This document shows positions 28,403 through 36,406 of a stretch of DNA of 64,000 nt, piece after piece. The DNA lies in NCBI RefSeq assembly GCF_019468465.1, contig NZ_CP080519.1, positions 8,797,001 to 8,861,000 of the forward strand, read 5' to 3'. The translations under genes and the position numbers were made by a program. Position 1 is the stretch's first letter, and each line of letters starts with the position of its first letter. The stretch comes from Amycolatopsis sp. DSM 110486. GTDB taxonomy: Bacteria > Actinomycetota > Actinomycetes > Mycobacteriales > Pseudonocardiaceae. The notes below the pieces were generated by a model. It worked only from the letters and a program-made list of their open reading frames with translations. It made no database searches and was not told where the DNA came from.

Positions 28403-28707
28403 ATGATGAACCTGGTCGAAGGTGCGTGGGCGCTGTTCCTGCCCGGGTGGGACGAGCTGAGCATCTGGGCTACGACTCGGGCACCCGCAGCTTCTTCGCG
28501 CGGCTGACGCGCAACGGCAACAGCGACGACGACGGCCCCGACGTCTGGATCACCCCGGGACCGCGGTTCCCGCCGGTCGCCAGCACCGCGCAGCTGCAGG
28601 CCGTCATCGCCCAAGCCACCGGCGCCGGCGCCACTGACGTCGCGGCGGCGATGAATCGCGCCGTCGACGCTCAGGGCGCACCCGCCCACTACCGCCTGCA
28701 GGTCTGA
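28403..28707 (+). pseudogene. Small soluble protein of unknown function, probably frameshifted
   Basis: ATG 28403 starts MMNLVEGAWALFLPGWDELS with GGAGACGAC before it. From about 28460 the frame that looks coding is the next one: EHLGYDSGTRSFFARLTRNG, then DDDGPDVWITPGPRFPPV, ending at 28707 with HYRLQV. Either there is a one-base change or short deletion near 28455, or translation starts at GTG 28426 in the second frame. The phrase WITPGPRFPP suggests a conserved accessory-element protein. I cannot assign a function. Confidence 0.45.
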
Positions 28708-28717
28708 GGAGATCGCC

Positions 28718-28984
28718 GTGGCACAACCGTCCGCTTGGTCGCAGTCCGGCCGCCCCTGCTACCGCACTGGTTCGGCCCCGTCGTTCCTGTGGACCGAGAA
28801 GCAGCTGCGCGACCACGGGCTGCGGCCCGCCACCGGCGCCGCCGACGCGTTCGTCGAGTCCCAGCACGGGCCCGCCGCGCTCTACCTGATCACCGCCTGC
28901 GAGCTCGACGACCCGCACGCGTGGCCACCGATCCGTCCTGCCGAGGGCGGGCCCGGCTCGAACACCCCGACCTGGCGGGTATGA
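28718..28984 (+). CDS. Small protein of unknown function, accessory-element type
   Basis: GTG 28718 follows GAGGAGATC at good distance. The 88 residues include FLWTEKQLRDHGLRPATGA, which resembles the short basic 'RQL..AGLRPGG' motif of small proteins encoded beside replication and transfer genes of actinomycete integrative elements; the rest (ALYLITACELDDPHAWPP) is not known to me. It starts 10 bases after the preceding frame and overlaps the next by ATGA, so the three are probably one transcript. Confidence 0.6.
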   Translation: MAQPSAWSQSGRPCYRTGSAPSFLWTEKQLRDHGLRPATGAADAFVESQHGPAALYLITACELDDPHAWPPIRPAEGGPGSNTPTWRV

Positions 28985-29139
28985 CCGCACCGAGCGCCGG
29001 CGGGACGACCGCTCCGTCGCCGGGCCGGCGCCCCACCGCGGCGGTCGGCTACACCAGGAGGACGGGCTTGCCGGCCGCGGCCGCACGGAAGACTGAGCTC
29101 GATGTCGGAGAGGGGACTACGTGGCGAAGCCGCCTTTGA
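28981..29139 (+). CDS. Very small basic protein, translationally coupled
   Basis: ATG 28981 overlaps the preceding stop (ATGA), and the 52-residue frame runs 19 bases into the next gene. It begins MTAPSAGGTTAPSPGRRP and is rich in Thr, Pro, Arg and Gly, without a fold I can name. The tight overlaps argue for translation; the composition argues for a short disordered peptide. It could also be a linker without function. Confidence 0.35.
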   Translation: MTAPSAGGTTAPSPGRRPTAAVGYTRRTGLPAAAARKTELDVGEGTTWRSRL

Positions 29140-29864
29140 CGGTGCAGAATGCCGCGATCACCACCGCGAGCGTCGAGATCAAGACGCTGACGGTGTCCGG
29201 GAAGCAGGTCACGCTCGCGGTGTTCCGGCAGCTGCTGGAGCGACCGCTGGTGCTCGAGGACGGCACCCTGGCCGGCCAGCCCTGGGGCGTCGTCAACTAC
29301 CACCCCGACAAGTGCGCGGACTCGCCCGAGCACTGGCACGTGGTGTGGCAGGAGGGCTGTGATCTGCGCCGGAGCCGGGTGCAGGTCACCACGAAGTTCG
29401 GCGAATTCCGGGCGGACGAGGCCGACCGTTTCATCGCGTCCTGTGCCCACGACGTGCTCGTTTCAGGCACCACCAACTACTTCAGCGGCACATTGCCCCT
29501 GGAGCAGTTGGCGTACGGACAAGAGCTACAGGCCGCCACCGACCACGACTTCCCGACGATCATGTCGATGTCGAAGGCGGGGCGCGCAGCCATACAGGCC
29601 TCCGTCAGTCTCGAATCCACGAAGGCACGCCTCGACAGCATCTCGGCCAGTGGTTGGGGCGCAAGCCAGGTCGACGAAGCGGAGGAGCGCTTCACCAAGG
29701 CCTTGACCGTCTTCACCGACGAGGTCCAAGCCTTTGGCGCGACCACCGGCGACCTCTACGCGCGCTACACCTCGGCGGCGGATGAGGAGAAGCAGCGTCG
29801 GGACCGGCACACCGCCGTGCGCAAGGACCTGGCTCAGCTTCCGCAGTTGTTCATCGCCGTGTGA
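29121..29864 (+). CDS. Conserved-looking 247-residue protein of unknown function
   Basis: The N-terminal half (1-115) is a compact mixed domain: TTASVEIKTLTVSGKQVTLA, FRQLLERPL, QPWGVVNYHPDKC, HWHVVWQEGC. The second half is helical and charged (SKAGRAAIQASVSLEST to LYARYTSAADEEKQRRDR), likely a coiled coil. There is no membrane helix or catalytic motif that I recognise. Similar frames occur, to my memory, as hypothetical proteins of actinomycete mobile regions. Its start ATG 29121 overlaps the small upstream frame. It closes the unknown cluster 28403-29864. Confidence 0.6.
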   Translation: MAKPPLTVQNAAITTASVEIKTLTVSGKQVTLAVFRQLLERPLVLEDGTLAGQPWGVVNYHPDKCADSPEHWHVVWQEGCDLRRSRVQVTTKFGEFRADEADRFIASCAHDVLVSGTTNYFSGTLPLEQLAYGQELQAATDHDFPTIMSMSKAGRAAIQASVSLESTKARLDSISASGWGASQVDEAEERFTKALTVFTDEVQAFGATTGDLYARYTSAADEEKQRRDRHTAVRKDLAQLPQLFIAV

Positions 29865-29919
29865 CCGAATCACCGGGCCCCTGAGGATTGAGCCGGCGGT
29901 GGGCTCGTGTCCGATGGTG

Positions 29920-30039
29920 CTAGCCCCGTTTCCGCTCCGCAAAGAGGTAGCCGACAACTGCGGCCAGGGCGCCGATCACCGGACCGACGGCCACCTGCAA
30001 GATCGACTTTCCGTGCGTCAAGCCAGCTTGACGATCCAC
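29920..30039 (-). CDS. 39-residue single-helix membrane peptide
   Basis: From GTG 30037-30039 the frame reads DRQAGLTHGKS and a membrane helix ILQVAVGPVIGALAAVVGYL, ending FAERKRG. The same frame is open further upstream with plausible codons, so this may be the tail of a longer lost gene. The helix with a basic cytosolic end is convincing as coding sequence; the start is not. Confidence 0.3.
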   Translation of the reverse strand: MDRQAGLTHGKSILQVAVGPVIGALAAVVGYLFAERKRG

Positions 30040-30437
30040 TCGTTTGGCGGCGCTGCGGTCACCGAGGCAACCCGGCGTTTCAGCGTGGCCGATCCTGTTC
30101 CGTCACGGTCGCGGCGAGGCGCCGTACGCGGTGCCCGCCCGGGTCGTCGGCGCGCGTGCAGCGGACTGAACAAACGCGGGGGAAGGTCGTTCGGTTGCCT
30201 CCGGCCCCGGTGTTCTCCATCGCAGGATTTTCCCTGGTGGAGCCGCATTTCTGCGCCGTACGCTCAGGAAATGGAGCTGGGGATGGCGAACGAAGAAGGC
30301 GACAGGCCCGAGCGGGCCGCCGACGACGGTGAACCACTGCTACCCGCCACAAAGCGGGCCGGCGGGCGCGCAACCGCCTGCGGGCGCACGAGCCGGCCCG
30401 GGGGGAGCGGGCGCGCCGCGGACCGACGGAGTCCGCG

Positions 30438-30783
30438 ATGGGGGACAGGGCGCTGTCCCTGCGGTTCTGGCGGGCCGCGATCGCCGGGGCGTTGTGGTTC
30501 CTGGTCGTGCCGGGGGCGCCGGTCGGGATCTCGCGGCTGTGCGACGCGTCGGACGCGTTGCTGGAGAACGGTTTCACCGCGTCCGGCGAGATCCTCGTCG
30601 TGGACATGCCGCGGCGCGGGACGCCCGGCCGTCATCGTGTCCTACCTCGCGGGGGACGTGTACGACGAGCAGAAGATCAACCGCGACTCCGGCGCCGCGT
30701 GGGTGGCTGGTGACGGCCGCAGCCCGGCCGCGTACGCAGCCGGGGTGCGCGTCCCGCGCGGTTCGAAGTGGACCACTCGGTGA
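30438..30783 (+). pseudogene. DUF3592-like membrane protein, frameshifted
   Basis: ATG 30438 gives one membrane helix (FWRAAIAGALWFLVVPGAPV) and the beginning of a DUF3592-like beta domain (ASGEILVVDMPRRGT). An extra base near 30630 shifts the frame; the expected continuation AVIVSYLAGDVYDEQKIN follows in the next frame, ending at 30783. The next gene overlaps by 16 bases and is a related protein, so the pair may have arisen by duplication. The function of DUF3592 is unknown. Confidence 0.5.
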
Positions 30784-31580
30784 CGCGGCGACCGGTCGGC
30801 AAACGCTCGCGGCGCGAGTTCGTGTTCCCGGCGGACCGCAGCGCGCCCGAAGACGGGGAGCCCTGGCTTCCGCCCGGCGACGACGCCCGCCCGGACGGCC
30901 GTTTCCGCGTGCTGTCCTGGCTGGCCCGTCGTGCGGGCTGGGCCGTGGCCGGTGTGGTCGCGGCTGCCGGCGTGCTGGCCGCCGGAATCGTTCTGCTCGG
31001 GATCGAAGAAGACGCGGCAGCCCGGGCGCACGCGGACGACCTCACGGTGTACGGCGTTGTGGTGGGGCTCGCCGACCGGCACTTCGAGGTGTCCTACCCG
31101 GGCTCGGACGGTCCGCACGTAGTCGGCTTTCCCTACCGCAAGACCGAACACCTCGGCATCGGCGACCGGATCGAGGTGACCTACGACCAGACCGAGCCCG
31201 CTGCCGCGCGCCGGGCCGACGACTCCGTCCTGGACCCGCTCGGAGGCGCGATCGCCTACGGCCTGATGTTCGGCGGACTCGGCGGCGGGTCGGTCGCCGC
31301 CTGGTTCGCCGTGATCTGGTGGCGCCGCCGCCGGGCGGTGCTCAATACGGGCTGGCGCGCGGCCACGCTCGACTTCGGTGAACCCGGCGTCACCCACGCC
31401 ACGTACACCGACGGCAGTCACCTGCGGCTGAGGCCGGCCCGCGGGCTGTCCGACCGGTACGCGCGGCTCGGCGCCCGCCGGCGCGGCGGGTTCCTGGCGG
31501 GCGAGGGAAACCGGATGGTCCTGCTGGTGCCCGGGCTCGACCCGGTCGACGTGCAGGCCGTGAGCACCCGGTGGGTCTAG
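30768..31580 (+). CDS. DUF3592-domain membrane protein
   Basis: The protein of 270 residues has a charged N-terminal tail (to about 50), a membrane helix GWAVAGVVAAAGVLAAGIVL, a DUF3592 beta domain (YGVVVGLADRHFEVSYPG to LGIGDRIEVTYDQTEP), a second helix GLMFGGLGGGSVAAWFAVIW and a C-terminal beta domain. DUF3592 units usually sit outside the membrane and are of unknown function. ATG 30768 overlaps the frameshifted upstream relative. Its stop TAG overlaps, tail to tail, the stop of the TetR fragment on the other strand. Confidence 0.65.
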   Translation: MDHSVTRRPVGKRSRREFVFPADRSAPEDGEPWLPPGDDARPDGRFRVLSWLARRAGWAVAGVVAAAGVLAAGIVLLGIEEDAAARAHADDLTVYGVVVGLADRHFEVSYPGSDGPHVVGFPYRKTEHLGIGDRIEVTYDQTEPAAARRADDSVLDPLGGAIAYGLMFGGLGGGSVAAWFAVIWWRRRRAVLNTGWRAATLDFGEPGVTHATYTDGSHLRLRPARGLSDRYARLGARRRGGFLAGEGNRMVLLVPGLDPVDVQAVSTRWV

Positions 31581-31740
31581 CCGAGCCCGAGGTTGTCGGT
31601 CAGGTAGCGCTGCAGGGTGGGCGCGACGGCCGTCACGAGGGTCTCGACGGCGGTGGACGCCATTGGTTCGAACCGCGCGATGTAGCGGATCACGCCGAGT
31701 CCGACCAGCTGTGAGGCACACAGCGTGGTGCGAAGGGCGC
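31577..31740 (-). pseudogene. TetR-family regulator, C-terminal fragment
   Basis: Minus-strand codons read GALRTTLCASQLVGLGVIRY, then ARFEPMASTAVETLV and APTLQRYLTDNLGLG with stop at 31577-31579. 'SQLVGLG..RY...EP.A' and 'VAPTLQRYLT' are typical of the C-terminal helix of actinobacterial TetR proteins (TetR_C). The DNA-binding half is missing: from about 31745 the sequence belongs to a TniB-like relic on the other strand. The junction is a recombination or insertion point. Confidence 0.6.
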
Positions 31741-31744
31741 CGCG

Positions 31745-32210
31745 GTCACATGGGCAAGCCCGTCGTCGCAGACCCTGTCGCCGTGGCTGGCGCTCGCACC
31801 GGCGAGACCACCGCGATCACTTAGCTCGGCCGCGCCCCCGAGCTCGCCGTCGCACTGCGCCATCCCGAACCGGGGCACCGGTTCCCGGTCGTCTACATCA
31901 CCGTGCCCCCGGAGGCGACGCCGCGGATGGTGGCGGTGGAGTTCGCGCGGTTCCTCGGCCTGCCGTTCACCGCGCGGCACAACCTGGCCGACATCACCAA
32001 CGCGGTGTGCGCGGTGCTGTGCGACGTCGGCTGCGAGCTGGTGCTCGTCGACGAGATTTACAACCTCAACCTCGCAACCCGCGCCGGCGCCGAGGTCTCG
32101 GACCAGCTCAAGTACTTCTCCGAGCGGATCCCCGCCACGTTCGTCTACGCCGGCATCGACGTCGAGCGCGCGAACCTGTTCGCCGGCACCCGCAGAACGA
32201 ACACCGCCGT
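31745..32210 (+). pseudogene. TniB/TnsC-type transposition ATPase, decayed
   Basis: Seen: a Walker-A-like GARTGETTAIT in which Lys has become Glu, immediately followed by an in-frame TAG where a Gln is expected, then LGRAPELAVALRHPEPGHRF, FPVVYITVPPEATPRMVAVE, Walker B CELVLVDEIYNLNLATR, and SDQLKYFSERIPATFVYAG. After RANLFAGTRR similarity is lost. This is the AAA+ ATPase that activates DDE transposases in Tn5053/Tn7-like systems. Both ends are missing and no transposase is nearby, so it is a relic. Confidence 0.65.
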
Positions 32211-32287
32211 CGTGCAGCAGGGCAGCCGAACACCCACGACGCCTTCCACCGGCACTCAAAGCCCGCCGGGTGCGAGCTGCCGTCAGG

Positions 32288-32331
32288 GTTCCTTGGAGTC
32301 ACCCGATTCGAGCCGGGAGACTCCAAGGAAC
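32288..32331 (-). terminator. 13-bp perfect inverted repeat after the lectin gene
   Basis: GTTCCTTGGAGTC (32288-32300) and GACTCCAAGGAAC (32319-32331) pair perfectly; CCCG and CGGG pair inside the 18-base loop. It lies 22 bases beyond the stop of the lectin gene, read leftward. There is no T-run, so it may be a weak or factor-assisted terminator. Confidence 0.5.
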
Positions 32332-32353
32332 GGTTCGGCGGGAACGGCTTCCG

Positions 32354-32818
32354 CTAGTTGACGTACGGATCCCAGGACTGCGCGGCGCCCAACCCGCAAC
32401 CGCTCAGGGTGACGTGATGGATATTCCCGGGCTGTTCGGTGAGGCAAGTCCCGGTGACGTTGTTCTGCAACCGGTAGTAGCCCGATGCCACCGCCACCAT
32501 CCGCCACAGGGCCGCCGGGTCGGACGCGAGGCAGTCCCGCATCACCGGTTGGCCCGAGCGGGCGACGAGGCAGAGCCTCGTGCTCTCCTGCCGCATCGCG
32601 GTGGGTGCCGTTCCCAGGGTGGCGAGCCACGCCTGGTATGTCCCGCGGTTGCACGTTGTGGCGTAAGGCCCGTAATCGGACCGATAGTCCAGGCATTCCC
32701 CGGTTCCGTCGTTCTCCCAGCTCACGTAGACCGCGGCGTGGGCCGGGATGGTGCCCAGTCCGAGCGTCAGCACCGCCGCCGAGCCCACCACCGCCAACTT
32801 CCTCCAGAACGAGCGCAT
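32354..32818 (-). CDS. Secreted ricin-type beta-trefoil lectin-like protein
   Basis: The product has 154 residues. The signal peptide is KLAVVGSAAVLTLGLGTIPAHA with an AHA cleavage site at about residue 28. The mature part shows repeats of a trefoil: NDGTGECLDYRSDYG ... CNRGTYQAWL, STRLCLVARSG ... CLASDPAALWRMV, and NNVTGTCLTEQPGN ... CGLGAAQSWDPY. The paired Cys and the Q-W/A-LW ends match RICIN-type sugar-binding domains. GAGGGA lies upstream of ATG 32816-32818. It stands alone and no catalytic domain is present; it may bind a carbohydrate outside the cell. Confidence 0.75.
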   Translation of the reverse strand: MRSFWRKLAVVGSAAVLTLGLGTIPAHAAVYVSWENDGTGECLDYRSDYGPYATTCNRGTYQAWLATLGTAPTAMRQESTRLCLVARSGQPVMRDCLASDPAALWRMVAVASGYYRLQNNVTGTCLTEQPGNIHHVTLSGCGLGAAQSWDPYVN

Positions 32819-33002
32819 TTGCCCGGTCCCTCCCCTTCGCCGATCGGAAACACGTCCGGGCACCCAGCCTGCCGTGTCGGCCACCACCGCCTGTCCCGCC
32901 AATTAGGCGAAGATCGCCCACGACCGGGGGATCACGCAGCCGCGCCGCGCTCGGCAAGGGCCCCCGCCGAGCGATACTGCAGGTGAACTACGTGCTGCGG
33001 CT

Positions 33003-33247
33003 CAAGGCACCGGACACGTCTTACCAATTGACCAAACTCAGGAGCAGTCGGTGGACGTCGGCTACTCGGTGCCCACGGGCACGTTCCGCTGCGCGTGGCC
33101 CTGCTGCTGGCCGCGGTGGCGGGCATCCTCCTCACCGCGCTGGCGGGCAGCGCGCGGATCATGCAGTTGCGCGCGACCGCCCGCAAGCACCGCCGGGCCC
33201 ACCACAGGGCTGTGAAGGCCAAGGACTCGTCGAAGGCCCGGCGGTAG
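33003..33247 (+). pseudogene. LapA/DUF1049-like membrane protein, frameshifted relic
   Basis: One frame reads QTQEQSVDVGYSVPTG and, after a missing base near 33080, the next reads GHVPLRVALLLAAVAGILLT then SARIMQLRATARKHRR to TAG 33245-33247. NTQ-like start, HVPL, one long helix and a basic tail with R-I-QLR are features of LapA-type small membrane proteins. The N-terminal helix is missing. Confidence 0.4.
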
Positions 33248-33299
33248 CCCGGACTACCGGGAGCCCGCCACAGGGTGTGGCTTGTGTTCGTTCCGCGTC

Positions 33300-33635
33300 A
33301 TGCACGGCGACGTGATCCTGCTCGGTTCGCGCGACATGCGCTGGCCCAAGACGCCCGGCACCGACCGGGACGAGGCATTCGACAACTTCACCACGATGTA
33401 CGACGTGCAAGCGGCATTTCTGACGTCGAAGTTCACGGAGGGCGATTTTCGGGTGACCGGTGCCGACATCGGCCTCGGGGGACTTATGGTTGTCGAGGCA
33501 ACCAGCGGCTCGGACTCGATACGAATCGAGGTCATTCCGGAGAGTTCGGGGCCGAAGGTCGAAAGCTGGCGGCTATTCGCGGTCGGGAACAATGGTGAGC
33601 ACTACGTGTACCCGGAGGCCGCAGGTCGCGACTGA
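33300..33635 (+). CDS. Hypothetical soluble protein
   Basis: A frame of 111 residues from ATG 33300 (open to TTG 33282) reads MHGDVILLGSRDMRWPK, DNFTTMYDVQAAFLTSKFTE and ends GNNGEHYVYPEAAGRD. Composition is that of a normal soluble alpha/beta protein, with codon use less G+C-rich than its neighbours, which suggests transfer. I cannot name a family. A good hairpin with T-run lies 260 bases downstream. Confidence 0.4.
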   Translation: MHGDVILLGSRDMRWPKTPGTDRDEAFDNFTTMYDVQAAFLTSKFTEGDFRVTGADIGLGGLMVVEATSGSDSIRIEVIPESSGPKVESWRLFAVGNNGEHYVYPEAAGRD

Positions 33636-33897
33636 CGGCACGCACGTCGGAGGAACTAGATAAAGCCCTCGGCGCTGAAGCGCACGGGTCCTCGTAGGCA
33701 GGCTTGTTCGTCACGGCCAGCGTTGTCACGTGCGCGGGATGGCTCGCAGTCTGGAAGAATTCCGCGTTGCGCGCGGTGCGGATCGGCCAGTCGGACGTCG
33801 TTCTGGTGATCGCGGAGCACCACTCAGCCAGGTAGTCGCAGGCGTGTGGTTAACGTGCAAGATCGTCTCGGACACGCGCACTAACCCTACGGGGCGG

Positions 33898-33928
33898 GCG
33901 GATGGTCACATCGACCATCCGCTCTTTT
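33898..33928 (+). terminator. Intrinsic terminator
   Basis: GCGGATGGT (33898-33906), a 7-base loop, ACCATCCGC (33914-33922), then TCTTTT. Stem of 9 bp with a T-run, oriented for plus-strand transcripts. The gene it once served is not obvious; the nearest plus-strand frame ends at 33635. Confidence 0.6.
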
Positions 33929-34252
33929 GCGTTAAAAGACCAGCTTCGGGCCGGTTTCCTGTAGAGCTCCTGTAACCGAGCGGGGCTGGCGCTCAGCACT
34001 TGCCGGCCTGCGCCGCCAGCGAATTCACCAGTCCTCGACATCCCCGCAAGTCAGGGACGCTCCGGTGGGTGTCCGCGGCGTCGCGTTCTTCCTTCGCTCG
34101 GTTGAGCGGCTCGATCAGCGCCGTCGGATCTGCGCCGGCCTCGATCGCTTGTGCCGGTCACGTCAGCCGCGTCTTCGCCTGCGTGAGCCGCCGCTGGGCA
34201 TCGGCGGTGCGCTCCGGCTTCACGTTGACGTGCCCGCGACTCCCAACATGTC
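33929..34252. other. Stretch without recognisable gene
   Basis: Short overlapping frames only; no family motif, repeat or RNA that I can support. It separates the terminator from recombinase remnants. Confidence 0.35.
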
Positions 34253-34690
34253 CTATACCGTCACGTCGCGCTGGTCTTCCGAGAACGCACGGTGGATGTA
34301 GGCATTCATGGGCTCCATGAGTGCCGCTTCGGGCAAGTAGATGTTCTTCGGGTGCTTAGCGAGTGCAGGCGTACCAGGCACAAGCATTCGGGCAGCGCAG
34401 CGGTAGCAGATCCGACTGCCCCGCGGTGTTCCTTCCACCTTGCGCTGGCGGCGGATGCACCGGAGAGGACCGCGAAACGCATACGTCCACTTCGTGGCCT
34501 TCGGAACGCCGCGCGCAACGTCGGGTCGAGGCCGGCCGCCAGGGCGCCGAAGTCGGTCAGCTCGGCGGCCGAGGTCGGCGGCGTTTTCCGGGACCGTGCG
34601 ACGGCGGCGGCGTGCCGAGCCTGCACGAGTCCCGACGGCAGCTCGTCCGGAGAGACTTCTCGTGCCGTCCCCGGCCGCGGTTTGGCGCAA
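34253..34690 (-). pseudogene. Serine recombinase, C-terminal zinc-ribbon region, relic
   Basis: The minus-strand frame carries FRGPLRCIRRQRKVEG, SRICYRCAARMLVPGTPA, then KHPKNIYLPEAALMEPMNAY and IHRAFSEDQRD. In large serine recombinases a 'L.C..C.R.M' ribbon is followed by 'YRC...' and 'HP..VYLRED...L..W....F'. The first CxxC is degraded to CIRRQ. The catalytic N-terminal domain is not seen, and the sequence further upstream is scrambled. This is probably the remains of an integrase or of an accessory protein of this group. Confidence 0.45.
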
Positions 34691-34727
34691 CGATCTGCCC
34701 GCGAATTTGGTCGCGGCGTTGGGCCTC

Positions 34728-34919
34728 GAAACCGCGATTACGGAGCATCTTGCGCGGCCGCACCGTCCGGAAGCCGTTCTGGGCGACTCTGCAATCGATG
34801 GAGACGGCGTAGCGTCCGTCGACCGGATACTTGTCCTCGATGAACTCCTCCGTGTTGACGTACGGGCAAGTTTCGCTGGTGGCTTTCGCTGTCGTCGTCT
34901 TGGGAACCGGCTTTCCCAA
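34728..34919 (-). pseudogene. AGS-C-like sensor domain fragment (CBASS-associated)
   Basis: Minus-strand codons give CPYVNTEEFIEDKYPVDG then RYAVSIDCRVAQNGFRTV and RPRKMLRNRGF. The pattern 'IED-YPVD-RY-(V/L)-ID--V-Q-GFR---LR--LR' is that of the Adenylyl/Guanylyl and SMODS C-terminal sensor domain, which in CBASS defence systems sits behind a cGAS-like nucleotidyltransferase. The second half of the domain and any nucleotidyltransferase are missing. The assignment is from memory of the family. Confidence 0.45.
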
Positions 34920-35006
34920 GACGGCCTTTCACTTCTTACTCAACGGGGCTCGCCGCGGTAACTCGATGCCGAGCAGAAGCCAGCGCTCATCGCCGGCTAC
35001 CAGCCT

Positions 35007-35186
35007 ATGGCCACTGTCCTTGTGCTGGGCGAACAGTTCGGCATCGACCGCCGAACCGTCGGCAAGTTCTTCACCCGCAACGGTGTCCGGACCAAACATC
35101 CAGGGCTATTCCCGCCCCGATCGACATCGACCAAGCGATGCAGCTCCACCAGGACGGATGGTCCCCAGCTCGGATGGGTCCTAGGA
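35007..35186 (+). pseudogene. Recombinase-associated helix-turn-helix, frameshifted relic
   Basis: ATG 35007 reads LGEQFGIDRRTVGKFFTRNG then VRTKHPGL, a Hin-like helix-turn-helix commonly encoded with or in actinomycete site-specific recombinases. A base change near 35115 shifts the frame, and DIDQAMQLHQDGWSPARMG, the expected second helix-turn-helix part, follows in another frame. It is non-functional, and part of the recombination graveyard at 34.2-35.2 kb. Confidence 0.5.
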
Positions 35187-35239
35187 TCCCCGTTCAGGTT
35201 CATGGCTGACGTGCCCTGGAACGCCCGCCCGGCGACCGT

Positions 35240-36406
35240 TTAGTCGAGCATGCCGCGACCCAGCCAGTCGTCGGCATCGCGTACGCCGGGCAGGGCGAAG
35301 AAGTAGCCGCCGCCGAATGGGGAGATGTAGTCGACCAGCGGTTCGTCGATGAGCAGCGTCTGGACGGCGACGAATTGCCGGTCGAGGTCGGCGTTGAAGC
35401 AGATGAAGATCATCCCCATGTCGAGCTGGCCGTTGGGCTCGATGCCGGCGCTGTAGTTGAAGGCGCGGCGCAGCATCCGGCGGTCGTCGGCGGTGCCGTC
35501 GTGGGGGTTGGCGAGCCGGATGTGCGCGTTGAGCGGCACGGTGTTGCCGTGCGCATCTCTGAAGTAGCTGGGGAGCTGGAACTCGTCCTCGCCGGGAACT
35601 CGTTCGCGCCGGCCCGACAGTGGTGCGCCGGTGGCCCGGTCGCGGCCGAAGATCCGCTGCTGTTCGTTGATCGAGATGCGGTCCCAGAACTCCACGAACA
35701 TGCGGATCAGGCGGACCACGTGGTAGGAACCGCCGGGCACCCAGTCCGGTTCGTCGCCGCCTGCTTTGGTCCACACCAGCTGATCGACGACATCGGCATC
35801 GTCGAGGATCTCCTTGTTGGCTGTGCCGTCCTTGAAGCCGAACAGGTTGCGGGGCGTCCCACTCGGCCGCGGCGGGCTGGTGAAGCCCTCCATACGCCAC
35901 AGCACCTGCAGGTCGGCCCGGGTCGCGCGCATCAGGATGCGCAGCGCGTGCAGCACGGTGTCAGGGTGATCGGCGCAGATCTGCAACAGGAGGTCGCCGT
36001 CGCAGCGCTCGGGGTCGAGCGCGTCGTTCGGGAACTCGTCCATCGCGCGCAGCCGGGCCGGTTTGACGCCGGCGAGATCGAACCGGTCGTCGAACAGGCT
36101 CGCACCGACACTGACCGTGACGGTGAGACCGTCAGGCACCGTACCCGGGCCGAGCACGCCGTTCTCGTAAGGGGTCGACACGAGCCCGTCGTCGCTGCCA
36201 CGCCCGGCCGGTGCGTCGCCCCCGGCGACCAGGTAGCGGATCGTCGCCGTCAGCGTCTGGAACATCCGCCGCAGCGCCGGCCGGTCGGCCGCGGTCACGA
36301 GGAACGCGACGACGACCGCCGCGCGCTGCGGAGGCTCGAGAATGCCGGCCTGGTGGGCACCTTCGAACGGCAGGCGCGCCGGTACGGCGATGTCGTGGTC
36401 AGTCAT
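35240..36406 (-). CDS. efeB: Dyp-type haem peroxidase, EfeB-like
   Basis: The family motif GFKDGT (GXXDG) is present in NLFGFKDGTANKEI. The region after it has YHVVRLIRMFVEFWDR, where EfeB proteins carry haem-pocket residues, and RRAFNYSAGIEPNGQLDMGM then FICFNADLDRQF. EfeB removes iron from haem or oxidises Fe2+ for the EfeUOB uptake system. This copy starts MTDHDIAVPARLPFEG (ATG 36404-36406) without the Tat signal usual for EfeB. It overlaps the end of the EfeO-like gene by 8 bases, so they are one operon. No EfeU permease gene is present. Confidence 0.85.
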   Translation of the reverse strand: MTDHDIAVPARLPFEGAHQAGILEPPQRAAVVVAFLVTAADRPALRRMFQTLTATIRYLVAGGDAPAGRGSDDGLVSTPYENGVLGPGTVPDGLTVTVSVGASLFDDRFDLAGVKPARLRAMDEFPNDALDPERCDGDLLLQICADHPDTVLHALRILMRATRADLQVLWRMEGFTSPPRPSGTPRNLFGFKDGTANKEILDDADVVDQLVWTKAGGDEPDWVPGGSYHVVRLIRMFVEFWDRISINEQQRIFGRDRATGAPLSGRRERVPGEDEFQLPSYFRDAHGNTVPLNAHIRLANPHDGTADDRRMLRRAFNYSAGIEPNGQLDMGMIFICFNADLDRQFVAVQTLLIDEPLVDYISPFGGGYFFALPGVRDADDWLGRGMLD

